NCBI GenBank assembly: GCA_016794525.1
Contig: JAEUJY010000067.1
Span: forward strand, 1-56,464
DNA from: Myxococcales bacterium
Lineage (GTDB): Bacteria > Myxococcota_A > Polyangia > Haliangiales > Haliangiaceae
DNA length: 56,464 bases
Direction: 5' to 3'
Notes under the pieces: model-generated
The model's database searches: none
Told to the model about the DNA's origin: nothing
The model's input: the letters and a program-made list of their open reading frames with translations, nothing else
Program-made: the position numbers and the translations under genes
In this document: one piece after another, positions 22,084 to 30,401 of the stretch
How positions within the stretch are numbered: position 1 is the first letter of the stretch
How the letters are laid out: each line of letters opens with the position of its first letter

Positions 22084-22821
22084 TTACCAGTAGCGCGCGA
22101 AGTATCGGGCCGCTGCCGGGTCGTTGGAGAGCAGGTCACGGTGTTCGCGAACGATCACCGCCGTGAGAGCCTGCGCCTCTGGCATCAGGGTCTCGGCCGC
22201 AAGGAGTGCCTTGATGAGTTGGCGACGCAGCGACGCTGCCGCCGGGACCTGAGGTCTCTCGTCATCGAATGCTACCGCCAGGGCGAGGCTCTGACCGAAC
22301 CGCTGCACCAACCATCGCCGCTCCTCCGGAGCGCTGTTGGCCACAACCAGGGGGAGCGCCATCGCGATCGCCACCGCGACGAGCGTGTTGTCCGACTCGA
22401 GCGCGGTTCGCCAGGTCGCGCCGAGACGACGGACGTCGCTGTCAGCCATCGCATGAGCCAGCATGACCAGATCGTCGAGCCCGAGGCCGTGCCTGGGGTT
22501 GTTGGCGGCACGTTCGAGCATCGCGGCCATGGCGACGCGCTGCCGCGCGTCGTTCAGATCCGGCATGCGAAGGCCGCTGCTCGACGAGTCGGGCGGGCTT
22601 TGAAGCCTACTCGGCAGCCGCCCCCGGTCGCGCGACTCCGATGGCGGTCGAGTCGAGCGCCCGGGCATCGACGCGACACGCGTGCCGGTTGCGAGCGCCT
22701 TCGCCATCGAGGCCAACGATTCGCCGATCCGAGCCCCGGGCTCGTCAGGCATCGTCATTGGCAATGGCTCGCCGGCCAGCAACCGCTCCAGGTTGCTTCG
22801 CGCTTGCTTACCCAACCGCAT
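22084..22821 (-). CDS. Island protein D, unknown, mostly helical
   Basis: I do not recognise this 245-residue protein. Residues 1-85 are basic and then Ser/Pro-rich (probably disordered). Residues about 90-245 are regular Ala/Leu-rich helices (RQRVAMAAMLERAA, DDLVMLAHAMADSDVRRLGATWRTAL, LVAVAIAMALPLVVAN, RRQLIKALLAAETLM), a helical-repeat or bundle appearance. One segment is hydrophobic enough to be mistaken for a membrane helix. The ATG at 22821 is chosen because TACTAT lies 9 nt upstream and the protein pattern starts there. It is transcribed toward gene C. Confidence 0.55.
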   Translation of the reverse strand: MRLGKQARSNLERLLAGEPLPMTMPDEPGARIGESLASMAKALATGTRVASMPGRSTRPPSESRDRGRLPSRLQSPPDSSSSGLRMPDLNDARQRVAMAAMLERAANNPRHGLGLDDLVMLAHAMADSDVRRLGATWRTALESDNTLVAVAIAMALPLVVANSAPEERRWLVQRFGQSLALAVAFDDERPQVPAAASLRRQLIKALLAAETLMPEAQALTAVIVREHRDLLSNDPAAARYFARYW

Positions 22822-22830
22822 CGTCCGGCG

Positions 22831-22836
22831 ATAGTA
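22831..22836 (-). promoter_or_regulatory. Putative -10 box TACTAT for island gene D
   Basis: The minus-strand TACTAT lies 9 nt before the ATG at 22821. TTGCGG upstream could be a -35, but with a 19-nt spacer. Confidence 0.4.
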
Positions 22837-22911
22837 GCGCGCCCGGGAGGGCCAGCCGCAACATTCGCCATGATCTAGCTCACGAATTCTTGCTCGCGAA
22901 GAATCAGCCTG

Positions 22912-23217
22912 TTGAATGGCCGGGCCACAGACGAGCCGCTTGAAGCGCCCCCTGGCGTCCCGATCGACAACTCGCCCACCGAATGTGTGTTCCAGGCCGT
23001 CGCCAAGCTCCGCCTCAACGTGCTCTTCGCCGGCAGCATGGAGGGCGCGCACCGCGACGGCGTCCTCCTCGGCATCGTCGCGACCTGGAGCGCGATTGGC
23101 GTCGCCGTTCAGGCGTGCCTGACCTGGGCCTTCGAGCGCCTCGGCACCCGCCGCGACGTCTTCGCGTTGTCGGTCTAGCAGCTCACGCTCGCCGCCTTCA
23201 AGCGAACGCTGCGCTGA
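22912..23217 (+). pseudogene. IS66-family transposase remnant (C-terminal end)
   Basis: The frame GVPIDNSPTECVFQAV...LNVLFAGSMEGAHRDGVLL matches the C-terminal DDE end of IS66 TnpC (IDNN..E....LGRKNWLFAGS.EG). It continues to the family's usual tail (ACLTWAFERLG, then LTLAAFKRTLR). An in-frame TAG at 23176-23178 interrupts it before the natural TGA at 23215-23217. The conserved RKNW is eroded to RLNV, and everything upstream of the last 100 or so codons is missing. It is therefore a dead fragment marking past transposition at the right side of the island. No terminal inverted repeats were seen. Confidence 0.8.
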
Positions 23218-23332
23218 CCGCGCCCGGCGCGGGCGACTACCGGGACGATCGTCGACCGCCGTCATCCCGGGGGCGCTGATCGGTCACCTGCGCGACGAGG
23301 TAGTCGCGGGCGCCGCCGGCGCGCCGATCCAG

Positions 23333-23650
23333 CTACCGATCCTCGCGGTCCGTGGCTGGGGCCTCGAAGCGGCGCTCCTCTTCTTCCAGCTCCGCCTCGA
23401 ACGCTGCCGGTCCTTCGGGCTCGGCGCGTGTCAACGGCGCGGCGTCGGGCGACGGGAAGGTGTCCTGGCCGATGCGCAGCACGAGGACCTTGGCGAGCGG
23501 ACCGGTCGTCACCAGTTCGAAGTCGCCGCTGGCGATGAGCTGCGCCGCCAGGGGACCCGGCACGAGCGCGACTGTGCCCTGCTGGAACACGCCGACGCCC
23601 CGGACGGCCCGCAGGTCATCGCCGAGGTAGCGGAGGTGGACGGCCTTCAC
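23333..23650 (-). CDS. Small phage-like protein, unknown role
   Basis: The 105-residue product starts at GTG 23650 (VKAVHLRYLGDDLRAVRGVGVFQQGTV...). The first 60 residues form a compact beta-rich unit with G-V-F-x-x-G-x-V...PGPLAAQLIASGDFE. I recall that pattern in small structural-type proteins encoded by prophages (head-tail or capsid accessory), but not well enough to name a family. The last 40 residues are acidic (EFEAELEEEERRFE-like). A weak GAGAG lies about 7 nt upstream. It is isolated beside the island edge and could be a prophage leftover. Confidence 0.5.
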   Translation of the reverse strand: MKAVHLRYLGDDLRAVRGVGVFQQGTVALVPGPLAAQLIASGDFELVTTGPLAKVLVLRIGQDTFPSPDAAPLTRAEPEGPAAFEAELEEEERRFEAPATDREDR

Positions 23651-23783
23651 GTCGAGACTCTCGCACGTCCCACGGTCGCCGTCGGCGCCGTCGCTCCATG
23701 CGGCGAGCGCCGATCGTGAACGGCCCGTCGAACCCGCGGCGGCGCTGCCTCTGACGCATCGCCGCCGTCGTACCATCGGCGCC

Positions 23784-25334
23784 ATGCACATCAGGCTCGG
23801 ACGGGGTGGACTGATCGTCGCGCTGGCGCTGGTCGCGGCATGCAAGGGCAGCGGCAAGGGTAGCGGTACGGGCAAGGGCGAGCCTCCGGCGCCGCGTCCG
23901 ACGCTGGTGGAGCAGGCGCCGGTGGTGGCGGACCCGGCGCGGCTGGCGGGCGCGGACATCGGGGTGCCGCCGGTCGTCGTGACGATCGCGGCGGACGGCG
24001 CGCTGGCGGTGGCCGACGCGCCGACGACGCCGGACGCGTGGGCGGAGCTGACCAAGGGACCGCGCGGCGCGGGGCAGCCTGTCGACCTCGCGGCGATCGG
24101 GCCGCTGGTCCGCGAGGCCACGGTGAGCGGCACGCCGATCGAGCCGATGCTCGCGAACCGCAAGGCCGCGCCGGCGATCGACCCGGCGGGGGCGCTGCCC
24201 GGCGCGGTCGACGATCCGCCGCCGCCGGAGCCGCCGGACGACCTCGAGGGGGACGACGACGACCTGGGTGGCGGCGGCACGGCGATGGTGCTCGACGAGG
24301 GCAAGATGGGGAAGAAGGACTCCGACCGCACCCCCGGCACCTACGTGATGAAGCGCGCGGATCCGGCGACGCTGGCCCGCGACGAGGCCCTCGCGGCCGC
24401 CCGCAGCGCCGGCATCATCGCGGACCTGGGCGGGGCGCGCGGCGGCGCCGCCGCCGAGCCCGACCCCGGCCGCGACCCCGCGATGCCGACCCGGGCGACG
24501 CAGATCGTCGGCCGCGCGGTCGCCCGTCGCGATGGCGATCCGCGGGCGCTCATCGTCGCCGCGCCGACCGCGAAGGCGACCGCGCTCGTCGACGTCATCG
24601 CCGCCATCGGCCCGAGCCTCGTCGCCGTCTCGCACGAGCGCACGCTGCGCGCGCTGCGCGTCGGCTTCCAGTTCGACCGTGTCGGCGCCGTCGCCGAGCC
24701 CGGCGACGATCGCTGGATCGAGGTCCGCATCGGCGCCGACGCGCTGACGGTCGAGGCGGTGCCGGCGCCGCCGGTGACGCTGCCGTGGGGGGCGGGCCCG
24801 CTCGACGCGGCGGCGCTGGCCAAGGCGTACACGACGGCCCTGGCCGAACTCGGCGACGCGCACGCCCGCAGCGTCGACGTGCTGGTCGGGCCCGACACCG
24901 CCGTCCAGCGCGCGATCGACGTGATCGCGGCCCTCGACGGCGCCGGCGCCCTGGCCATCTCGCTGGGGCGCGCGCCGGCCCCCGACAGCCCCGAGGCCGC
25001 CAAGCGCGGCAAGCGGATCCCGCGGGCCAGCGCCGGCAGCCCGCAGTCCGTCGGCGATCTCGATCGCGCCCCCATCCGCCGCGCCGTCCTCGAGCGGCTC
25101 CCGCAGATCAAGGCCTGCTACGAGCGGGCGCTGGCCACCACGCCCGATCTGGCGGGCACGGTCTCCACCCAGTTCTTCATCGCGCCCAACGGCACGGTGA
25201 TGTCGGCGAACGCGTCCGGGGTCTCGCCCGAGGTCGCCAGCTGCGTCGCGGCGATCATCAAGGCGATCGAGTTCCCGAAGCCCCGGGGCGGCGGCGGGGT
25301 CCAGGTCAACTACCCGTTCACGTTCCAGCGCTGA
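23784..25334 (+). CDS. Lipoprotein with ExbD-like repeats and AgmX/PglI C-terminal domain
   Basis: The 516-residue product begins MHIRLGRGGLIVALALVAACKGS (lipobox VAAC). The middle has two stretches resembling the periplasmic fold of ExbD/TolR (ALIVAAPTAKATALVDVIAAIG and VDVLVGPDTAVQRAIDVIAALDGAGALAI). The last 90 residues (IRRAVLERLPQIKACYERAL...VAAIIKAIEFPKP) are the TonB-like AgmX/PglI C-terminal domain typical of Myxococcota gliding/envelope proteins. An acidic Pro-rich linker (DDPPPPEPPDDLEGDDDD) separates the parts. TACCAT stands 7 nt before the ATG, so it is probably leaderless. Likely an envelope motor or energy-transduction accessory. Confidence 0.8.
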   Translation: MHIRLGRGGLIVALALVAACKGSGKGSGTGKGEPPAPRPTLVEQAPVVADPARLAGADIGVPPVVVTIAADGALAVADAPTTPDAWAELTKGPRGAGQPVDLAAIGPLVREATVSGTPIEPMLANRKAAPAIDPAGALPGAVDDPPPPEPPDDLEGDDDDLGGGGTAMVLDEGKMGKKDSDRTPGTYVMKRADPATLARDEALAAARSAGIIADLGGARGGAAAEPDPGRDPAMPTRATQIVGRAVARRDGDPRALIVAAPTAKATALVDVIAAIGPSLVAVSHERTLRALRVGFQFDRVGAVAEPGDDRWIEVRIGADALTVEAVPAPPVTLPWGAGPLDAAALAKAYTTALAELGDAHARSVDVLVGPDTAVQRAIDVIAALDGAGALAISLGRAPAPDSPEAAKRGKRIPRASAGSPQSVGDLDRAPIRRAVLERLPQIKACYERALATTPDLAGTVSTQFFIAPNGTVMSANASGVSPEVASCVAAIIKAIEFPKPRGGGGVQVNYPFTFQR

Positions 25335-25390
25335 CCGACGGGCGGCGCGACGGCGACGCGCCTGTGGCGAGCTTCGCGCGCGCGTGCGCG

Positions 25391-26302
25391 CTACTCCGCC
25401 TCCATCGCCTCGATGCGGCGGTTCTGCTGGCGACCCTCGGGCGTGGCGTTGGAGGCGATCGGGCGCTCGTCGCCGTAGCCGACGGCCTTGATGCGGCTGG
25501 CGTCGATGCCCTTGGCGACGAGGTAGGCGCGGACGGCGTCGGCGCGCTGCTGCGACAGGCGCTTGTTCTTCTTGTCGCCGCCGACGTTGTCGGTGTGGCC
25601 CGAGACCTCGATCGCGGCGGACGGCTTGTGGGTCATGTACTCGACGATGGTGTCGAGGCGCGCGTGGGAGTCGGCGGTCAGCTTGGCCGAGCCGGTCTCG
25701 AACTGCACGCCGTCGAGCACGAACCGCGGCGCGGGCGCGGGGGGCGCGGGCGCGTCCGGCGCGGCCACGATCGGCGGGGCGGTCAGGTCCTCGCGCTTGT
25801 AGCGCAGCGTGAGCTTCAGGTTGAGGCGCGGCTCGTTGGCGACCGCGACCTGCGCGGCGATGTCGCGGCGGCCGAGGCTGAGGAAGACCAGGTCGTACTT
25901 CGCGCCGATCGGGACCAGCACCTCGGTGAACCCGGCGGCGTCGGTCTCCGGGGCGTAGTACTTCTCGCCGCCGGGCGAGGTCAGCGAGATGACGATGCCG
26001 GTGATCGGCCCCTTGTCCTTGTCGACGACGAAGAACCGGATCGCGGCCTCGGTGTCGGTGGCCTTGAGCTTGCCGTTGGTCGGGCGCGACGCGGCGTCCG
26101 ACGCGTTGATCGCGAACTCGCCCGAGTCGCGCGTCTTGCGGCCGGGCTTGTCGGGCGCCGCCGCCCCGTCGTCGGTGGCGGTGCCGGCGGTCGCGTCCCC
26201 GCTGGCGCCGCCGGTGCCGTCGCCTGGCTTCGCGGCGCCGGGCTTGGAACCGCCGCAGGCGAGCAGGTGCGCGGCGAGGATGAACAGGAGCGCTCGGGTC
26301 AT
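25391..26302 (-). CDS. OmpA-family lipoprotein
   Basis: The 303-residue product begins MTRALLFILAAHLLACGGS (lipobox LLAC), followed by a Gly/Ala-rich tether, a beta-sandwich-like middle part (residues about 75-180), and a C-terminal OmpA/MotB peptidoglycan-binding domain. That domain contains FETGSAKLTADSHARLDTIVEYM and VSGHTDNVGGDKKNKRLSQQRADAVRAYL, and ends in DERPIASNATPEGRQQNRRIE. It should tether the outer membrane to the cell wall. TAACCT (26310-26315) ends 7 nt before the ATG with no Shine-Dalgarno, another leaderless candidate. Confidence 0.92.
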   Translation of the reverse strand: MTRALLFILAAHLLACGGSKPGAAKPGDGTGGASGDATAGTATDDGAAAPDKPGRKTRDSGEFAINASDAASRPTNGKLKATDTEAAIRFFVVDKDKGPITGIVISLTSPGGEKYYAPETDAAGFTEVLVPIGAKYDLVFLSLGRRDIAAQVAVANEPRLNLKLTLRYKREDLTAPPIVAAPDAPAPPAPAPRFVLDGVQFETGSAKLTADSHARLDTIVEYMTHKPSAAIEVSGHTDNVGGDKKNKRLSQQRADAVRAYLVAKGIDASRIKAVGYGDERPIASNATPEGRQQNRRIEAMEAE

Positions 26303-26309
26303 GGTGGCG

Positions 26310-26315
26310 AGGTTA
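26310..26315 (-). promoter_or_regulatory. Putative -10 box TAACCT for the OmpA-like lipoprotein
   Basis: The minus-strand TAACCT is followed by 7 nt and the ATG at 26302. Confidence 0.45.
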
Positions 26316-26360
26316 CCGCACCGCCTCGTCGCGGTCAGCGATCCGCGCGCACCCGGGCCG

Positions 26361-27338
26361 CTACTTCGCCGGCGGCGGGCCGTACATCTGGGTCATCATC
26401 GCGCGGTACTCGGCCATCGACGGCATGCCGACGGCGGCGCGGCGCGCGTCGACGTGGTCGGGATCCTCGATCGGCCGCGGCTCGCGATCCGGGCCGAACT
26501 GCGTGCCGTAGCGCTGCGGGCGACCCTCGGCGACCGCGACGCGATCGTGGAGGTAGGCGACGTCGACCGCGGTGACCTCGCCGCTGGCGGCGAGCGGCTC
26601 CATCAGCGCCAGGCACTGCTTCTGGAACGGCAGATCGAGATCGGCGTGCTGCACCAGGAGCCACGCGGCGTGGGCGCCGTCGTCGCCGACCTGGGCGCGG
26701 CCCGGCCAGCCGCTGGCGGCGACGATCGCCTTCATGCGGGCGGTGGTGCGGCGATCGATCGCGGCGACCGCGTCCATCGCCGCGCGGTCGTCGCGGTGCG
26801 CGATCATCTGCATGCGCGCCGCCTGATCCTCCGCCACCAGCGCGAGCAGCTCGCGGCGCAGCGCCGGCGCGCCCAGCGTGCGCTCGTAGGCGGCGGTGGC
26901 GGTGTCGGCGGCGGCGACCACCTCGGCCCACCGCGGGTCGGCCCGCAGGCGCGCCAGGTCCGGATCGTCCATGGCGCCGGTCAGGTCGCGCAGCCCGGCG
27001 TCGATGCCGCGGCGGAGGAGCGCGAAGCCGTCGTCGAGCGCGCCGGCGCGCGCGTGGCAGCACGCGGCGTTGTAGTACGCGGTCTGCTGGGCGGTGCCGC
27101 GGGCGTGCTCGGCGACGCGCGTGAAGGCGGCGGCGCACGCCGGGAAGTCGCCGGCCTCGTACGCCGCGTTGGCGGTGGCCGTCGTGGCCCCGACGTCGAC
27201 CGGCGCGTCGGTGCGGGGTGCGGGCGGTGCGGGCGGTGCGGCCGCGGGGGACGTGGCGGCGGCGCGGGGCGGCGCGGGCGGGGCGGCGGCGTGGCCGCAG
27301 GCGGCGAGGAGGAGGAGCGCGGCGAGGAGGCGCGTCAT
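26361..27338 (-). CDS. Lipoprotein with TPR-like part and DUF6624 domain
   Basis: The 325-residue product begins MTRLLAALLLLAACGHA (lipobox LAAC), followed by a Pro/Ala tether. Residues about 55-130 look like one or two TPR units (ANAAYEAGDFPACAAAFTRVAEHA, YYNAACCHARAGALDDGFALLRRG). The C-terminal 190 residues match the DUF6624 pattern: RRTTARMKAIVAASGWPG, WLLVQHADLDLPFQKQCL, AYLHDRVAVAEGRPQRYGTQF. The function of DUF6624 is not known to me. The ATG at 27338 is chosen for the signal peptide; upstream in-frame codons would spoil it. It is divergent from the DUF2804 gene. Confidence 0.8.
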   Translation of the reverse strand: MTRLLAALLLLAACGHAAAPPAPPRAAATSPAAAPPAPPAPRTDAPVDVGATTATANAAYEAGDFPACAAAFTRVAEHARGTAQQTAYYNAACCHARAGALDDGFALLRRGIDAGLRDLTGAMDDPDLARLRADPRWAEVVAAADTATAAYERTLGAPALRRELLALVAEDQAARMQMIAHRDDRAAMDAVAAIDRRTTARMKAIVAASGWPGRAQVGDDGAHAAWLLVQHADLDLPFQKQCLALMEPLAASGEVTAVDVAYLHDRVAVAEGRPQRYGTQFGPDREPRPIEDPDHVDARRAAVGMPSMAEYRAMMTQMYGPPPAK

Positions 27339-27465
27339 GGCGACGTGTGCTCCTGGACGCCGCGGACCTGACAAGGAATCGGCGCGAGGGCAACGCCTGG
27401 CGCCGGGCGAGGGTGCGCGGCGCGTCGTGCCCATGACCGACGCCCCGGGCGGTAGACTCGCGGGC

Positions 27466-28458
27466 ATGGAGCGCGAGTTGACCGCGCCGGTCGATCTGGC
27501 GGACGCCGAGGGGCGGCTGCGGCCCGAGGCGATCGGCTGGGCGCGGCACCCGCTGCACCGGATCGCGCTGCCGCGTGGGCTGCCGCGGGTCCACGCCTTC
27601 GACTACTGGTGCGTCACCAACCGCGAGGTGGCGCTGACGATGCTGGTGGCCGACGTCGGGTTCGCCGGCGTGGCGATGGTGTCGCTGCAGGACCTCGGCG
27701 GCGGGGCGCCGGTCGAGCGCATCTACGTGCGGCCGCGCGGGTTGCCGGCGCCGATGCCGCCCGGCGCCGACGGCGAGGTGGCGTTCGAGGTGCGGCGGCT
27801 GCGGATCGAGGTCGGGCCGCGGCGGCTGGCGGCGCAGGCGCGCACGCTCACCGGGCGGCGCCTCGACGTCGACCTGGCGATCGAGCCGCCGGCCGGGCAC
27901 GAGACGATCAACGTCGTCGTGCCGTGGTCCGAGACCCGCTACCACGTCACGTCGAAGCAGCAGGCGCTGCCGGCGCGTGGCACCGTGCGCCTCGACGGTC
28001 GCAGCTACCGCTTCGGCGCGGACACCGACGGCTTCGCGTGCCGCGACTTCGGGCGCGGGCGGTGGCCCGACGGGATCGACTGGCGCTGGGCGTTCGCGTC
28101 GACGCGGATCGACGGCCGCCCGGTCGGGTTCAACCTCGGCGCGGGGTGGACCGACACCACGCCGGTCACCGAGAACGGCCTGGTGATCGATGGCCGGGTG
28201 CACAAGCTCGGCGAGGCGGTCGCGATCGACTTCGATCCGCGCGCGCCGCGGCGGCCGTGGCGGCTGCGCACCGTCGGCACGCGCCGCGTCGACCTGACGT
28301 TCACGCCGCTGACGCTGCGCCCGGTGCACGTGCCGCCGGTGTTCCGCCTGCGCCAGTGCATGGGCCGCTACGACGGCACGATCGTCGACGACGCCGGCCG
28401 CGCGCTCCGCCTCGACGGGGCCCTCGGGCTGGCCGAGTCGGTGCACGGCCGCTGGTGA
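27466..28458 (+). CDS. DUF2804 family protein
   Basis: The 330-residue soluble protein fits the DUF2804 pattern: LTAPVDLADAEGRLRPEAIGWARHPLH at the N-terminus, FDYWCVTN, VPWSETRYHVTSKQQALPARG, WRWAFASTRIDGRPVGFNLGAGW, and a C-terminal RLRQCMGRYDGTIVDDAGR. The family is beta-rich and its activity is not established. The ATG at 27466 has no Shine-Dalgarno; TAGACT (27453-27458) lies 7 nt upstream. Confidence 0.85.
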   Translation: MERELTAPVDLADAEGRLRPEAIGWARHPLHRIALPRGLPRVHAFDYWCVTNREVALTMLVADVGFAGVAMVSLQDLGGGAPVERIYVRPRGLPAPMPPGADGEVAFEVRRLRIEVGPRRLAAQARTLTGRRLDVDLAIEPPAGHETINVVVPWSETRYHVTSKQQALPARGTVRLDGRSYRFGADTDGFACRDFGRGRWPDGIDWRWAFASTRIDGRPVGFNLGAGWTDTTPVTENGLVIDGRVHKLGEAVAIDFDPRAPRRPWRLRTVGTRRVDLTFTPLTLRPVHVPPVFRLRQCMGRYDGTIVDDAGRALRLDGALGLAESVHGRW

Positions 28459-28479
28459 ACCGCGGCGGCGCTGCGTCGG

Positions 28480-29103
28480 TCAGGGCTTCGGCGGCACGGT
28501 GGCGGTGAAGCTCTCGCGGGTGGCGAGCTGGCCGAGGAAGCGGCGCAGGTTGGGCGAGCGCTCGAGGACAGCGGCGGCCTCGGGCAGCACCGAGACGTAG
28601 GCGAGGATCGGCGCGAGGAACAGATCGGCCAGCGCCAGCGTCGGGCCGGTCAGCCAGGGGCCGCGGAAGCCGGCCTCGATCAGCGCGAGGTCGCGGGCCA
28701 TCGCCGGCGCGTCGCGCTCGATCAGCGCGCGGTCGGGCTGCTTGTCGGCGGTCTTGGGGAAGATGTAGTGGAACAGGTAGCTGGTGACGAGGTCGCCGTA
28801 GGCGTAGCAGTGGATGATCGAGATCCACTTCTCGTTCTCGGCGCGGGCGCGCGCGCTGGTCGGCACCAGCGCCGGCCCGGGGCCGATGGCGTCGAGGTAG
28901 TGGGCGATCGCCGAGGTCTCGATGAGCTCGACGTCGCCGTGGGTCAGGAGCGGCACCCGCCCCCAGGGGTGGCGGGCCAGGTGGGCCGGGCTCTTGAACT
29001 CGACGGGCTCGAGCCGGTACGGCAGGCCCTTCTCGATCGCCACCATGCGGGCGGTGCGGGTGTACGAGCTCTGGGGCGGGCCGTGGATGATCAGGTCGGA
29101 CAT
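28480..29103 (-). CDS. Glutathione S-transferase family protein
   Basis: The 207-residue product has an N-terminal thioredoxin-like half (MSDLIIHGPPQSSYTRTARMVAIEKGLPYRL...HPWGRVPLLTHGDVELIETSAIAHYLD), with Ser/Tyr in the active-site loop and the cis-Pro VPLL and E-T-S/A glutathione-binding elements. The C-terminal half is all-helical. The reaction is glutathione conjugation or a related thiol transfer; the substrate is not predictable. The start at 29103 has a clear GGAGG Shine-Dalgarno 8 nt upstream, unlike most neighbours. Confidence 0.92.
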   Translation of the reverse strand: MSDLIIHGPPQSSYTRTARMVAIEKGLPYRLEPVEFKSPAHLARHPWGRVPLLTHGDVELIETSAIAHYLDAIGPGPALVPTSARARAENEKWISIIHCYAYGDLVTSYLFHYIFPKTADKQPDRALIERDAPAMARDLALIEAGFRGPWLTGPTLALADLFLAPILAYVSVLPEAAAVLERSPNLRRFLGQLATRESFTATVPPKP

Positions 29104-29211
29104 GGGCGATTCCTCCGTGGGTTCGCCCCTGGGTCGAACCGGCCCGCCGCGGATCGACATCGGCGGGTCAGATTCTTCGCGGGCCGGCTCGGTCGAGCGC
29201 GGCGCGCGGCG

Positions 29212-30228
29212 CTACTGCTTGCAGACCTTGACCGTGAACGCGCCCGAGAGGCGGCTGGGCGGCATCGGGTTCGAGGTGGCGGTCGAGGACTCGGCGTGGA
29301 CGGTGCCCTTCACCTCGGCGCCTTCCTTGAGCTCGAGGGCGTCGAACTTGATCCAGGCCGGGCCGGCGACGTCGAAGTCGGACTTGCCGTCCTCCTTGTA
29401 CGTGACCTCGACGTCCTGCGGCGAGCCGACGAGCGGGCGCGGCCCGTAGGCCCCGCCCGGCGACCGCAGCTTGATGTGCGGGCCCTTGGCGGCGGCGAAC
29501 GTGTCGCAGGTGACGTCGGCGTCGAAGAGGTGGAGCTCCTCGATCCGATCGAGCTTGCGGGCGTCGTCGTGGCGCATCACCGCGACGCCGCTCTTGAACG
29601 CGAACGTGATGCCGCCGCCTTCGCCCTTCGCCGGGCCGGCGTCGGCCTGCTCGGGCGTCGCCTGGTACCGCCACGCGTCGGTCGACACGTCGCACACCTC
29701 GGCCTCGAAGGCGCCGTAGCCGCTGTACTGCTTGTAGCTCTCGTCGGCGGCCTTCGCGAGGTCGTCGAACTTCAGCACGCCCTTCACCTTGGCGCCGGCC
29801 TTCCACGCGGTGGCGTCGAGCCACAGCACGCCCATCAGCTCGCGGCCGTCGCTCGCGTAGTCCTCCTTGTCGTTCTTGATCGACACGCCGACCGCGTGGG
29901 GGCCGGGCGCGAAGTGCTTGCCGCCGGGCCCGGCGGCGACCCGGACGTCGAGCACGACGTCGCCCTCGGCCTCCTCGGTGCCGCAGCCGCCGGCGCGCGT
30001 CGACAGCTTGATCACGTCGCGCTGGGTCGCGGCGCTGATGGTCACGCCGGGGAAGGTGTACGGCTTGCCCTCGATCGTCGCCGCCATCGGCGACGGCGGC
30101 GCGGCATCGATCGGCGGGCCGGCGTCGACCGGGGCGCTCGCGGCGGGCGCCGTCTTGTCAGCGGACTTGCCGCACGCCGCGGGCACGAGCGCCGCGACCA
30201 GGAACGCGAACCGAGCGAATTGCCTCAT
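29212..30228 (-). CDS. Lipoprotein, two similar beta-rich halves, unknown function
   Basis: The 338-residue product begins MRQFARFAFLVAALVPAACGKS (lipobox PAAC) with tether VDAGPPIDAAPPS. The mature region seems to hold two related beta-rich halves, each with GxxVKGVLKFD/GxEVKGTVHAE-like ends and single Cys residues (CGTEE, VCDVS, VTCDTF, VCKQ) that could form disulfides in the periplasm. I do not recognise the family. No Shine-Dalgarno is evident and no partner gene is linked. Confidence 0.6.
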   Translation of the reverse strand: MRQFARFAFLVAALVPAACGKSADKTAPAASAPVDAGPPIDAAPPSPMAATIEGKPYTFPGVTISAATQRDVIKLSTRAGGCGTEEAEGDVVLDVRVAAGPGGKHFAPGPHAVGVSIKNDKEDYASDGRELMGVLWLDATAWKAGAKVKGVLKFDDLAKAADESYKQYSGYGAFEAEVCDVSTDAWRYQATPEQADAGPAKGEGGGITFAFKSGVAVMRHDDARKLDRIEELHLFDADVTCDTFAAAKGPHIKLRSPGGAYGPRPLVGSPQDVEVTYKEDGKSDFDVAGPAWIKFDALELKEGAEVKGTVHAESSTATSNPMPPSRLSGAFTVKVCKQ

Positions 30229-30401
30229 GGCCCAGGCAACAGCAAGGGCTGTGCCGCCGCCCAGGCGTCCGCGCGACGCGCTGGGCCCTCGTGGCTAGGC
30301 GAGTCGGCCAACGTGGGTGGTCGAATTGCGCGTGCGAATCGTGCGGTCAGCGCGACCGGACGGTCGGCGCAGCGGCGACGGCCGCGCGCTAGGATACGGC
30401 G

